Part shown: piece after piece, positions 1 through 10,673 of the stretch
Layout of the letters: the number at the start of each line of letters is the position of its first letter
Position numbering within the stretch: position 1 is the stretch's first letter
Assembly (NCBI GenBank): GCA_035519135.1
Contig: DATIWX010000130.1
Coordinates: 1 to 64,000, forward strand
DNA from: VBDM01 sp035519135
Lineage (GTDB): Bacteria > Pseudomonadota > Gammaproteobacteria > Burkholderiales > SG8-39
DNA: 64,000 nucleotides
Direction of reading: 5' to 3'
Position numbers and translations under genes: made by a program
The notes under the pieces: generated by a model
What the model was told of the DNA's origin: nothing
Databases searched by the model: none
What the model saw: the letters and a program-made list of their open reading frames with translations, nothing else

Positions 1-2
1 TC

Positions 3-2681
3 GTCGCGGCTTTCGCGCAGCGCGCGAAAGCCGGAGCGGCGAGACCGGCTCCCGCCGTCGCAGGCATGGACCGAAAGCAGAATTCCGTGCTCCAGCTCAT
101 CGCGGAATACCGCTTCCGCGGCGCGTTCCTCGCCGATATCGACCCGCTGAAGCGCCAGGAGGGCCCGCGCATCGCCGAGCTCGACCCCGCCTACTACGAC
201 CTCACCGACGCCGACATGGACACGGTGTTCAACACCGGGACGCTCCTCGGGCCGGAGCAGGCCAGCCTGCGCGAAATCATCAAGGCCCTGCGCGAGACCT
301 ACTGCGGCACGCTGGGTGTGGAATACATGTACCTCTCCAGCCGCGCCGAGAAGCGCTGGATCCAGGAGCGTCTGGAGCCGATCCGCTCCAAGCCGAGCTA
401 CTCGGCCGACTACAAGCGCCACATCCTCGAGCGTCTGACCGCGGCCGAGGGCCTCGAGCGGTTCCTGCACACGCGCTACGTCGGGCAGAAGCGCTTCTCG
501 CTGGAGGGCGGCGAAACCCTTATCCCGATGCTCGACAACCTGCTGCAGCGTGCCGGCGAAGCCGGCGTGCAGGAGCTGGTGATCGGGATGGCGCACCGCG
601 GCCGGCTCAACGTACTGGTAAACACGTTGGGGAAGATGCCCAAGGACCTGTTCGCCGAGTTCGAGGGCAAGCACGACGACTCGATCCTCGCCGGCGACGT
701 GAAGTACCACCAGGGCTTCTCTTCCGACATCAACACGCCCGGCGGGCCGATGCACCTGACGCTCGCTTTCAATCCCTCGCACCTCGAGATCGTCAATCCG
801 GTGGTCGAGGGCTCGGTGCGTGCGCGCCAGCACCGCCGCAAGGACCGCGGCGGCGAGCAGGTGCTGCCGGTGCTGATCCACGGCGACGCCGCGGTCGCCG
901 GCCAGGGTGTGGTGATGGAGACGCTGAACCTCTCCAACACGCGCGGCTACGGCAGCGGCGGAACGGTGCACATCGTGCTCAACAACCAGATCGGCTTCAC
1001 CACTTCCGACCCGCGCGACAGCCGCTCGACCCTGTATTGCACCGACGTGATGAAGATGGTGGAGATGCCCATCTTCCACGTGAACGGCGACGATCCGGAA
1101 GCCTGCGTCATGGCGATCGAGATCGCACTCGACTACCGCACCAAGTTCAAGAAGGACATCGCGGTCGACCTGGTGTGCTTTCGCAAGCTCGGCCACAACG
1201 AACAGGACGAGCCGATGGTCACCCAGCCGCTCATGTACAAGATCATCAACCAGCACCCGGGAACGCGAAAGGTCTACGCCGACCGGCTCGCCTCGCAGGG
1301 GGCGATCGGCGCAGAGGACGCGGACAAGATGGTCGCGACTCTCCGGCAGGCGCTGGACGGCGGCTACCACACCAACAAGACCATCCTGTCGAACTTCAAG
1401 CCGCCTTTCGCGGTGGACTGGAGCAAGTACAACCGCAGCAAATGGAACGAGAAGGACGACACCATGCTGCCGCTCGCCGAGCTCAAGGCGCTCGCCGAGA
1501 AGCTCACCACCATTCCTTCGAATTTCAAGCTCCATCCCCGAGTGGAAAAGATCATCGCCGACCGCCGCCTCATGGGGCAGGGCAAGATGCCGGTCGACTG
1601 GGGCATGGCCGAGAATCTCGCCTATGCCTCGCTGCTCCGGGACGGCTTCGCGGTGCGCATCTCCGGCCAGGACAGCGGCCGCGGCACTTTCTTCCACCGC
1701 CACGCGGTGCTGCACGACCAGAACCGCGAGAAGTGGGATTCCGGCACCTATATCCCGCTCAGCCACGTCGCTCCCAACCAGGGCGATTTCGTCGTGATCG
1801 ACTCGGTGCTGTCGGAGGAGGCGGTGCTCGGCTTCGAGTACGGCTATTCGACCTCCGAGCCGAACGAGCTCGTGGTGTGGGAAGCGCAGTTCGGCGACTT
1901 CGCCAACGGCGCGCAAGTGGTGATCGATCAGTTCATCGCTGCGGGCGAGGTGAAATGGGGACGGATCTGCGGCATGGTGATGATGCTGCCGCACGGCTAC
2001 GAGGGGCAGGGGCCGGAGCACTCCTCGGGCCGCATCGAGCGCTATCTGCAGCTGTGCGCCGACCACAACATCCAGGTGTGCGTTCCGGCGACCCCGGTGC
2101 AGATGTTCTTCCTGCTGCGCAGGCAGATGATCCGGCCTTACCGCAAGCCCCTGGTGATCTTCACCCCGAAGAGCCTGCTGCGCCACAAGGAGTCGGTGTC
2201 GCCGCTCGAGGAGTTCGCCGAGAGCAAGTTCCAGCCGGTGAACGCCGAGTGGGACGAGGATATCCGGCCGGAGAACGTCAAGCGCGTGATCTTCTGCAGC
2301 GGGAAGGTCTTCTTCGACCTGCGCGCGGCGCGCAAGGAGCGCGCCGTCCGCGACGTCGCGATCGAGCGCGTCGCCCAGCTCTACCCGTTTCCGCACGACG
2401 AGTTCCAGCGGCGGCTCGATCTCTACGCGAACGCGCACGAAGTCCTGTGGTGCCAGGAAGAGCCGGCGAACCAGGGAGCGTGGTACTGGATCCAGCGCTA
2501 TATCCTCAAGCACATGCGCGAAGACCAGATTCTCGGCTACGCGATGCGGCCGTCGTCGGCCTCGCCCGCGGTCGGCTACTCGTCGTTGCACAACGAGCAA
2601 CAGAAGGAGCTGGTCGACGCCGCGTTCAAGCCGCTCGCCGGCAATCTGGTGCGGCCGGTGCAGGGCACGGGAAGGAAGTAG
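3..2681 (+). CDS. sucA: 2-oxoglutarate dehydrogenase E1 component, 5' end missing
   Basis: Thiamine-diphosphate-dependent E1 subunit of the 2-oxoglutarate dehydrogenase complex (TCA cycle); it decarboxylates 2-oxoglutarate and transfers succinyl to the lipoyl group of SucB. The first ATG is at 66, but the frame stays open to the window edge and the usual N-terminal ~60-70 residues (the SucB/Lpd-docking segment) are absent, so the true start lies outside the window. Visible landmarks are the AYRFRGAFLADIDPL segment at the start, the ThDP motif GDAAVAGQGVVMETLNLS (about residue 272 from the ATG), the NNQIGFTT loop and GHNEQDEP. Only 6 bases separate its stop from sucB. The E1o assignment is secure; only the start is unresolved. 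Confidence 0.97.
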   Translation, partial: VAAFAQRAKAGAARPAPAVAGMDRKQNSVLQLIAEYRFRGAFLADIDPLKRQEGPRIAELDPAYYDLTDADMDTVFNTGTLLGPEQASLREIIKALRETYCGTLGVEYMYLSSRAEKRWIQERLEPIRSKPSYSADYKRHILERLTAAEGLERFLHTRYVGQKRFSLEGGETLIPMLDNLLQRAGEAGVQELVIGMAHRGRLNVLVNTLGKMPKDLFAEFEGKHDDSILAGDVKYHQGFSSDINTPGGPMHLTLAFNPSHLEIVNPVVEGSVRARQHRRKDRGGEQVLPVLIHGDAAVAGQGVVMETLNLSNTRGYGSGGTVHIVLNNQIGFTTSDPRDSRSTLYCTDVMKMVEMPIFHVNGDDPEACVMAIEIALDYRTKFKKDIAVDLVCFRKLGHNEQDEPMVTQPLMYKIINQHPGTRKVYADRLASQGAIGAEDADKMVATLRQALDGGYHTNKTILSNFKPPFAVDWSKYNRSKWNEKDDTMLPLAELKALAEKLTTIPSNFKLHPRVEKIIADRRLMGQGKMPVDWGMAENLAYASLLRDGFAVRISGQDSGRGTFFHRHAVLHDQNREKWDSGTYIPLSHVAPNQGDFVVIDSVLSEEAVLGFEYGYSTSEPNELVVWEAQFGDFANGAQVVIDQFIAAGEVKWGRICGMVMMLPHGYEGQGPEHSSGRIERYLQLCADHNIQVCVPATPVQMFFLLRRQMIRPYRKPLVIFTPKSLLRHKESVSPLEEFAESKFQPVNAEWDEDIRPENVKRVIFCSGKVFFDLRAARKERAVRDVAIERVAQLYPFPHDEFQRRLDLYANAHEVLWCQEEPANQGAWYWIQRYILKHMREDQILGYAMRPSSASPAVGYSSLHNEQQKELVDAAFKPLAGNLVRPVQGTGRK

Positions 2682-2687
2682 GGGCGC

Positions 2688-3890
2688 ATGCTCATCGAAG
2701 TCAAAGTCCCGCAGCTCTCCGAGTCCGTCGCCGAGGCGACCTTGCTCGCCTGGCACAAGAAGGTCGGGGAGGCGGTGAAGCGCGACGAGAACCTGATCGA
2801 CATCGAGACCGACAAGGTCGTGCTCGAGCTGCCGGCGCCGGCAGACGGCGTGCTCGCGAAGATCGTCAAGGGCGACGGCGGTACGGTAAAGGCGGGTGAG
2901 GTCATCGCGGCCATCGACACCGACGGCAAGGCCTCGCTTTCGACCGGGGCGGCGGCGCCTGCGCAAAAGGCCGCCCCCGTTGCGGCGAAGGCGGCACCGG
3001 CTCCGGCCATGCCCGCCGCGAGAAAGCTTGCCGCGGAGAAAGGGATCGACCCCGCTGCGGTGGCGGGCACGGGCAAAGGCGGGCGCGTCACCAAAGCGGA
3101 CCTGGCGGTCGAGCCGGCGAAGGCGCCGGAGGCGAGGCCTGCGCTGCCCCCGGCCCCTTCGCCGGTGAGCGTCGATCAGATTCTCGCGGGCCGGCCCGAG
3201 CAGCGCGTGCCCATGTCGCGCCTGCGGGCGCGCATCGCGGAGCGCCTGGTGCAGTCGCAGTCGACCGCGGCCATCCTCACCACCTTCAACGAAGTCAACA
3301 TGCAGCCGGTGATGGATCTGCGCAAGAAGTATCAGGAGCGCTTCGAGAAGGAGCACGGGGTGCGCCTGGGATTCATGTCCTTCTTCGTCAAGGCGGCGGT
3401 GCATGCGCTGAAGAAGTATCCGGTCGTGAACGCCTCGATCGACGGCAACGATATCGTCTACCACGGCTACTTCGACATCGGCGTCGCGGTCGGCAGTCCG
3501 CGCGGCCTGGTGGTGCCGATCCTGCGCGATTGCGACCAGATGGGCTTTCCCGACATCGAGAAAAAGATCGCCGATTTCGGCAAGCGCGCCCAGGACGGCA
3601 AACTCACCATCGAAGAGCTGACCGGGGGCACCTTCTCGATTTCCAACGGCGGCGTATTCGGCTCGATGCTGTCCACGCCGATCATCAACCCGCCGCAGTC
3701 GGCGATCCTCGGCGTGCACGCAACGCGCGAGCGTCCGGTGGTCGAGAACGGCCAGATCGTGGTGCGTCCGATCAACTACCTCGCGCTTTCCTACGATCAC
3801 CGCATCGTCGACGGCCGCGAGGCGGTGTTGTCGCTGGTCGCGATCAAGGAGGCGCTCGAGGATCCGGCGCGTCTCCTTCTCGATCTGTGA
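2688..3890 (+). CDS. sucB: Dihydrolipoyllysine succinyltransferase (E2 of 2-oxoglutarate dehydrogenase)
   Basis: E2 core of the 2-oxoglutarate dehydrogenase complex; transfers the succinyl group from lipoyl-lysine to CoA. 400 residues, normal for the family. Domain order: one lipoyl domain (1-77) with the lipoylated lysine in IETDKVVLE (K43), an Ala/Pro-rich linker, a peripheral-subunit-binding domain (about 107-140, GIDPAAVAGTGKGGRVTKAD), a second linker, and the catalytic domain ending in LSYDHRIVDG (H371, D375). A single lipoyl domain with a succinyltransferase-type core next to sucA separates it from the acetyltransferase AceF. Starts 6 bases after sucA with the weak ribosome site AGGGG and is probably co-transcribed with it. 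Confidence 0.97.
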   Translation: MLIEVKVPQLSESVAEATLLAWHKKVGEAVKRDENLIDIETDKVVLELPAPADGVLAKIVKGDGGTVKAGEVIAAIDTDGKASLSTGAAAPAQKAAPVAAKAAPAPAMPAARKLAAEKGIDPAAVAGTGKGGRVTKADLAVEPAKAPEARPALPPAPSPVSVDQILAGRPEQRVPMSRLRARIAERLVQSQSTAAILTTFNEVNMQPVMDLRKKYQERFEKEHGVRLGFMSFFVKAAVHALKKYPVVNASIDGNDIVYHGYFDIGVAVGSPRGLVVPILRDCDQMGFPDIEKKIADFGKRAQDGKLTIEELTGGTFSISNGGVFGSMLSTPIINPPQSAILGVHATRERPVVENGQIVVRPINYLALSYDHRIVDGREAVLSLVAIKEALEDPARLLLDL

Positions 3891-3976
3891 GGACCGGGGA
3901 CAGACCACGTTCTTCTTGACTCTGCGCCTGCACATCTCACTGCGCCAAAGGAAAAACGTGGTCTGTCCCCGGTTTT
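3891..3976. repeat. Palindromic repeat element between sucB and lpd
   Basis: Perfect 19-bp inverted repeat: the left arm at 3893-3911 (starting ACCGGGGACAGACC) is exactly complementary to 3955-3973, with a 43-base centre. It begins 2 bases after the sucB stop and its right arm ends 12 bases before the lpd ATG. The core GGGGACAGACCACG resembles dispersed palindromes that I recall from many betaproteobacterial genomes (REP/MITE-like); that comparison is from memory. As RNA it could form a long hairpin between two co-transcribed genes. No T-tract follows, so it does not look like an intrinsic terminator. Confidence 0.8.
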
Positions 3977-3985
3977 ACTCGACCC

Positions 3986-5406
<1,421 letters not shown>

Positions 5407-5407
<1 letters not shown>

Positions 5408-6576
5408 TGGGGGAGGGCGCTCTGGAAGCCGCGCGGGAGCACGAGCTCGACAGCGGCCGGCGTGTTTCTGTCGTCGAGCTTTACCACCGGGCCCTGGAGC
5501 GGCGCGGATTCCAAAGCGATTCTTCTCAGCTGCGGGCGGTCGAGCGCCTGCAACAGCTCTACGAGGAATGGACCGAGTACAAGGCGAGGCGCTCGAGCGC
5601 GCTCCGCCGCCTGGTGGTGCGCCCGCCGCTGCCGCGCGGCGTCTATCTCTGGGGCAGCGTGGGCCGCGGCAAAAGCTTTCTCATGGACAGCTTCTACCTG
5701 TGCCTGCCCTTGGTGCGCAAGCGCCGCGTGCATTTCCATCACTTCATGCGCGACGTGCACCGGGAGCTCGAGGAGCTGAAGGGCAGGGAGGACCCTCTGG
5801 CGGCGCTCGCCGAGCGCATCGCCAAGCGCTATCGCCTCATCTGCTTCGACGAGATGCACGTCAACGACATCGCCGACGCGATGATCGTCGGCCGCCTGCT
5901 CGGCCGCATCATGGACCTGGGCGTGGTCTGCTGCATGACCTCGAATTACCGGCCCGACGAGCTGTACAAGGACGGCCTCAAGCGCGAGAATTTCCTGCCG
6001 GCAATCGCGCTCCTGAAGGAGCGCCTCGACGTGCTGCACGTGGACGGCGGGGTCGACTACCGGCAGCGCATGCTGGAAGGTGTCAAGGTCTATCACTCGC
6101 CGCTGGGCGAACAGGCGCAGCGGGCGCTGATGGAAACCTTCAGGAGAATCGCCGACGTCGAGGAGGAATTCCACGAGCTCGACGTGGAGGGGCGGGTGAT
6201 CCCGTATCTTCACAGGGCCGGCGGCGTCGTCTGGTTCGACTTTGCGGTGATCTGCGGCTGGGGGCGCTCGCAGCACGACTATCTGGACCTCTCCAGGCGC
6301 TTCCACACGGTCATCGTGTCAGGCGTGCCGCGCATGGGGCTGAAGCTCGCCGAGGAGGCGCGCCGCTTCACGCTGCTGGTCGACGTTTTCTACGACAATC
6401 GGGTGAAACTGATCGTCTCGGCCGAAGCCGGGCCGGACAAGCTGCTCAGGATCGAGGAGGACCCCGGCGACGCGCGCCTGCGCGCCATGGTGTTCGAGTT
6501 CGACCGCACCGCGAGCCGGCTCGTGGAAATGCAGTCGCGTGCCTACCTGGCCGAGGCGCGACGCACTCCCGACTGA
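5407..6576 (+). CDS. zapE: ZapE/AFG1-family ATPase
   Basis: P-loop ATPase of the AFG1/LACE1 family; in E. coli ZapE associates with the division ring and promotes Z-ring constriction. 389 residues. Walker A is GSVGRGKS (83-90) and Walker B is LICFDE (144-149), followed by MHVNDIADAMI and the sensor-like MTSNYRPDELY, all typical of the family. The start A overlaps the last base of the lpd TGA, so it is probably translationally coupled to the 2-oxoglutarate dehydrogenase operon, a linkage familiar in betaproteobacteria. The family call is firm; the division role is inherited from E. coli. Confidence 0.92.
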
Positions 6577-6604
6577 GCGCCGGGGGCCGCACCGCCCCGC
6601 CCGG

Positions 6605-6610
6605 TATAAT
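6605..6610 (+). promoter_or_regulatory. Possible -10 box for the AcuI/YhdH-like gene
   Basis: A consensus TATAAT lies 11 bases before the ATG at 6622, in the only real gap after zapE. No TTGACA-like -35 is visible at the expected distance, and the short leader leaves little room for a ribosome site. Weak prediction. Confidence 0.3.
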
Positions 6611-6621
6611 CGCCGGCACCC

Positions 6622-7614
6622 ATGGACAAGTTCAAAGCCTACCGCATCCGCGAAGTGGAACAAAAAGCGACCGGGCGTTTCGAGGAGCTCGTCCTCGAGG
6701 ACCTCGACCCCGGCGAGCTGGTGGTACGGGTAGCGTATTCGAGCGTCAACTACAAGGACGCCCTTGCCGCGACCGGGGCCGGGAAGATCATCCGGCGCTT
6801 CCCCTGCGTCGGCGGGATCGACCTCTCGGGAACGGTGACCGAGTCCTCCGACCCGCGCTTCAAGCGCGGCGACGCGGTCATATGCACCAGCTACGACCTG
6901 GGCGTGGCGCACGACGGCGGCTACGCCGAGTACGCGCGCGTTCCGGCCGACTGGGCGGTTTCCGTTCCCAAGGGGATGAGTCTGTTCGAGGCGATGGCGC
7001 TCGGCACGGCCGGGTACACCGCCGCGCTCGCCGTGGTACGCATGCAGGCGAACGGGCTCGCGCCCGCCAACGGCCCGGTGATCGTCAGCGGGGCGACGGG
7101 CGGTGTCGGCTCGATCGCGATCGACGTGCTCTCCCGTCTCGGCTACAGCGTGACCGCGCTCACCGGCAAGGAGGGCGAAGCGGATTACCTCAGGATGCTG
7201 GGCGCGAAGGAAGTGATGGCGAGGAAAGGCCTCGATCTCTCCAAGATCAAGCCGCTCGACAAGGCGACCTGGGCGGGGGCGGTGGACAACCTCGGAGGCG
7301 AGGTGCTCGCCTGGATGGCGAGCACCATGATGACGGGGGGGACTATCGCCGCGATCGGCCTTGCGGCGAGCATGAGACTGAACACGACCGTGGCGCCTTT
7401 CATCCTGCGCGGCGTGAGCCTTCTCGGCATCGATTCCGGGACGACGCCGATGCCCCTGCGCCAGCAGGTGTGGCGCCACCTCGCGGGAGACATGAAACCG
7501 GCGCACCTGAAGGAGATGACGCACACCATTGCTTTCGACGATCTGCCGCAGGCCTTCGACGGCTTCCTGAAAGGCGCGGCGAAGGGCCGGATCGTCGTCG
7601 ACATGGCCGCCTGA
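6622..7614 (+). CDS. acuI: AcuI/YhdH-type acrylyl-CoA reductase (zinc-free MDR oxidoreductase)
   Basis: NADPH-dependent medium-chain reductase of the YhdH/YhfP/AcuI group; characterised members reduce acryloyl-CoA to propionyl-CoA. 330 residues. The N-terminal GroES-like domain carries YSSVNYKDALAATG and PCVGGIDLSGTV, typical of this subgroup, and lacks the Cys-rich structural-zinc loop of alcohol dehydrogenases. The Rossmann motif is VSGATGGVGS (155-164). The next metabolic gene downstream is propionyl-CoA synthetase, which fits a role in C3-CoA metabolism. The precise substrate is inferred from the family; a general quinone-oxidoreductase-like label would be the cautious alternative. Confidence 0.85.
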   Translation: MDKFKAYRIREVEQKATGRFEELVLEDLDPGELVVRVAYSSVNYKDALAATGAGKIIRRFPCVGGIDLSGTVTESSDPRFKRGDAVICTSYDLGVAHDGGYAEYARVPADWAVSVPKGMSLFEAMALGTAGYTAALAVVRMQANGLAPANGPVIVSGATGGVGSIAIDVLSRLGYSVTALTGKEGEADYLRMLGAKEVMARKGLDLSKIKPLDKATWAGAVDNLGGEVLAWMASTMMTGGTIAAIGLAASMRLNTTVAPFILRGVSLLGIDSGTTPMPLRQQVWRHLAGDMKPAHLKEMTHTIAFDDLPQAFDGFLKGAAKGRIVVDMAA

Positions 7615-7615
7615 C

Positions 7616-8767
7616 ATGAGCGCCAATCCTCCTGTCACGACCATCCCCAAGCAGCGGGTGCTCCTCGTCGATGACTCGAGAATCGTCCGCACCACCATCG
7701 CGCGCCTGATCCGCAAGAGCTTCGACGTCCGCGAGGAGGCCGACGGCGAGGCCGGCTGGCAGGCGATCTCGTCCGATCCCTCCATCGTGGTGGTGTTCTC
7801 GGACATCCAGATGCCGAAGCTCGACGGATTCGCGTTGCTGGAGCGCATCCGCACCTCGCAAGACCCGAGGATCAAGAGCGTTCCGGTGATCGTGATATCG
7901 GGAGACGAGGACGACGCGACCAAGAAGCGGGCGAAGGCGGCGGGAGCGAACGACTTCATCACCAAGACCACCGACGGCACCGAGATTCTTGCGCGCATCG
8001 ACAATCTGTTGCACTTGGTGGAAGCGAAGCAGCAGCTGGCCGTCAGCAAGGAGGCGATCGATCAGACCACCACACGCGACCCGATCACCGGCACGTTTAC
8101 GCCGCATTTCCTCGCCACCGAGGGAACCAAGCATTTCTCGCACGCCCGCAGGCACGGCGGACCGCTCTCGGTCCTGGTGTTCCAGGTCGATACCCACGCC
8201 GAGAACGTCGAGAAGGTCGGCAAGGCCGTCGCCGACCAGCTCCTCGCCAGGATCGCGAAGCTGGTGATGGGAACGCTGCGCATCGAGGACACGATAGGGC
8301 GCACCGGCGAGGCGAATTTCGCCGTGATCTTTCCAGGCACCTCCTCGCAGCAGGCGCTCGCGTTCGCGCGCCGCATGCACGAGCAGCTGGAGAAGGCGCA
8401 GGTCAACTACCGCGGCCAGGTGCTGAAGATCGGCGCGAGCATGGGCCTGTCCGCGTTGGACGTGGATACGGCCACGTCGATCGAGGAGCTGATGAAGCTC
8501 GCGCAGCAGCGTCTGAGCGACGCGGCGAACCGCAAGGCGCAGCAACGAATCGTCAATCAGGACGAAGTCAGCCTGGTGAAGCCGGTGAGCCTGCCGAGCG
8601 ACATCGACCGGGCCGTACAGGTCATCGAGCACGCCAACGCCGAGCAGCTCGGCGACGCCGCGAGCGAGGTCCTGCGGCGCATGCTGCCATTCCTCGTGGC
8701 GGTGTGCCGCAAGTTGAACGTCGAGATCCCGCTCGACAAGATCACGCAGGCTATCCGTCCCAAGTAG
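7616..8767 (+). CDS. Response regulator with degenerate GGDEF domain
   Basis: 383 residues. Residues 14-135 form a receiver domain: acidic pair D19/D20, phospho-acceptor D63 in FSDIQMPKLDG and conserved K117 in ITK. Residues about 155-305 have the GGDEF fold (diguanylate cyclase), but the signature is GEANF (231-235) instead of GGDEF, removing both acidic catalytic residues, and the usual FDID metal-binding loop reads FQVD. It is therefore unlikely to make cyclic-di-GMP and may instead signal by protein contact. A 75-residue C-terminal tail has no domain I recognise. Starts 1 base after acuI; no partner kinase is in the window. Confidence 0.85.
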   Translation: MSANPPVTTIPKQRVLLVDDSRIVRTTIARLIRKSFDVREEADGEAGWQAISSDPSIVVVFSDIQMPKLDGFALLERIRTSQDPRIKSVPVIVISGDEDDATKKRAKAAGANDFITKTTDGTEILARIDNLLHLVEAKQQLAVSKEAIDQTTTRDPITGTFTPHFLATEGTKHFSHARRHGGPLSVLVFQVDTHAENVEKVGKAVADQLLARIAKLVMGTLRIEDTIGRTGEANFAVIFPGTSSQQALAFARRMHEQLEKAQVNYRGQVLKIGASMGLSALDVDTATSIEELMKLAQQRLSDAANRKAQQRIVNQDEVSLVKPVSLPSDIDRAVQVIEHANAEQLGDAASEVLRRMLPFLVAVCRKLNVEIPLDKITQAIRPK

Positions 8768-8774
8768 AGCCCCG

Positions 8775-10673
8775 ATGAGTACCTACCGGGACTTCCACCG
8801 GCGCTCGATAGCCGACCGCGAGGGATTCTGGGCCGAGCAGGCGAAGTTGATCGACTGGCAGCGGCCGCACTCCAGGGTGCTCGAGTACGACAGGCCGCCG
8901 TTCGCCAGGTGGTTCGTCGGCGGCGAGACCAATCTCTGCCACAACGCCGTGGACCGGCACTTGGGGGCACGCGCGGACCAGAAGGCGCTCCTCTACATCT
9001 CCACGGAAACCGGCGAGGAGCGCAGCTTCACTTACGCCGAGCTGCACGCGGAGGTGCAGCGCGCGGCGGCGATGATGATTGCGCTCGGGGTGGGCAAAGG
9101 CGACCGGGTCATCGTCTACATGCCCATGATCCCGGAGGCGGTGTTCGTCGTTCTCGCCTGCGCCCGCATCGGCGCCGTCCACTCGGTGGTGTTCGGCGGG
9201 TTCGCCGCGGCGAGCCTCGCCGCGCGCATCGACGACGCACGTCCCAGGCTCATGGTCACCGCGGACGGCGGCAGCCGCATGGGAAAGGTGGTGCTCTACA
9301 AGGCGCTGGTCGACGAGTCGATCCGGCTGGCGAAGTACCCTCCCGCCAAAGTGGTCATCTTCCGGCGCGGCCTGGACAAGGGCATGCAGAGCGTGCCAGG
9401 GCGCGATGTCGACTATTCGGAGCTGCGCGAAAAGCATCTCGACGCGAAGGTGCCGGTCACCTGGCTGGAATCGAACGAGCCGTCCTACATCCTGTACACC
9501 TCGGGGACGACCGGGCGGCCCAAGGGCGTGCAGCGCGACGTCGGCGGCTACGCGGTGGCGCTCGCTGCTTCGATGAAGCATATCTTCTGCGGCAACGCCG
9601 GCGAGACGATGTTCACCACGTCGGACATCGGCTGGGTGGTCGGGCATTCCTACATCATCTACGCGCCGCTCATCGCCGGCATGACCACCATCCTGTACGA
9701 GGGGGTGCCGATCCGTCCCGATGCCGGGATCTGGTGGAAGATCGTGCAGGATCACAAGGTCGACGTGATGTTCTCGGCGCCAACGGCGATCCGCGTGCTG
9801 AAGAAGCAGGACCCGGCATACCTCAGGAAGTACGACGTGTCCTCGCTCAAGCATCTGTTTCTCGCCGGCGAGCCGCTTGACGAGCCGACACACGCCTGGA
9901 TCACGCAGGCGCTCGGCCGGCCGGTGATCGACCACTACTGGCAGACCGAGACCGGCTGGCCACTGCTGTCGGCGCATCCCGGCGTCGAGAAGACGCCGAT
10001 CAAGATGGGTTCGCCGAGCTTTCCCTGCTATGGCTACGACGTACGCCTGCTGCACGAAGGAACAGGGCAGCCGGTCGCGGACGGAGAAAAGGGCGTGGTC
10101 GCGATCGAGCCGCCGCTCCCACCGGGCTGCATGTCCACGGTCTGGGGCGACGACGAGCGCTTCGTAAAGACCTACTTCCGTACGTTCCCCGGCAGGCTGA
10201 CCTACTCGACCTTCGACTGGGGCATTCGCGACCAGGACGGCTATTACTTCATTCTCGGCCGCACCGACGACGTCATCAACGTTGCCGGGCACCGCCTGGG
10301 CACGCGCGAGATCGAGGAAGCCGTCAGCATGCATGCGAACATCGCCGAGTGCGCCGTCGTGGGCGTCGCCGATTCCCTGAAGGGCCAGATGCCGCTCGCC
10401 TTCGCGGTGGCGAAGGACGTGTCGCAGCTCGGCACCACTGAGGGCCGTGCGCGGCTGGAAAAGGAAGTCATGGAAACCGTCGACAGGCAGCTCGGCGCCA
10501 TCGCGCGGCCAAAGGCGGTACACTTCGTGTCCCTGCTGCCCAAGACCCGCTCCGGGAAAACGCTGCGGCGCGCGATTCAGGCGCTCGCCGAAGCACGCGA
10601 CCCGGGCGACCTCACCACCATAGAGGACGCGGCGGCGCTGGAGCAGATCCGAAACGCTTTGAGGACAACGTGA
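8775..10673 (+). CDS. prpE: Propionyl-CoA synthetase
   Basis: AMP-forming acyl-CoA synthetase that activates propionate to propionyl-CoA. 632 residues. The N-terminal ACAS segment (YRDFHRRSIADREGFWAEQA) and LCHNAVDRHL are typical of PrpE/Acs. The ATP/AMP motif YTSGTTGRPKG lies at 241-251 and the C-terminal catalytic lysine is K595 in PKTRSGK, the site acetylated in related enzymes. The WQTETGWP motif is also present. No methylcitrate-cycle genes (prpB, prpC) are nearby, so propionyl-CoA must be handled elsewhere. It overlaps the next gene by 4 bases. Confidence 0.92.
   Translation: MSTYRDFHRRSIADREGFWAEQAKLIDWQRPHSRVLEYDRPPFARWFVGGETNLCHNAVDRHLGARADQKALLYISTETGEERSFTYAELHAEVQRAAAMMIALGVGKGDRVIVYMPMIPEAVFVVLACARIGAVHSVVFGGFAAASLAARIDDARPRLMVTADGGSRMGKVVLYKALVDESIRLAKYPPAKVVIFRRGLDKGMQSVPGRDVDYSELREKHLDAKVPVTWLESNEPSYILYTSGTTGRPKGVQRDVGGYAVALAASMKHIFCGNAGETMFTTSDIGWVVGHSYIIYAPLIAGMTTILYEGVPIRPDAGIWWKIVQDHKVDVMFSAPTAIRVLKKQDPAYLRKYDVSSLKHLFLAGEPLDEPTHAWITQALGRPVIDHYWQTETGWPLLSAHPGVEKTPIKMGSPSFPCYGYDVRLLHEGTGQPVADGEKGVVAIEPPLPPGCMSTVWGDDERFVKTYFRTFPGRLTYSTFDWGIRDQDGYYFILGRTDDVINVAGHRLGTREIEEAVSMHANIAECAVVGVADSLKGQMPLAFAVAKDVSQLGTTEGRARLEKEVMETVDRQLGAIARPKAVHFVSLLPKTRSGKTLRRAIQALAEARDPGDLTTIEDAAALEQIRNALRTT

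Noticed and set aside
1037..2899. 620-codon open frame on the plus strand
   Set aside because: Overlaps sucA in another frame; the product is Arg/Gly/Ala-rich low-complexity, typical of a high-GC shadow frame.
5568..7619. 683-codon open frame on the plus strand
   Set aside because: Shadow of zapE and the AcuI-like gene; no domain and biased Arg/Gly composition.
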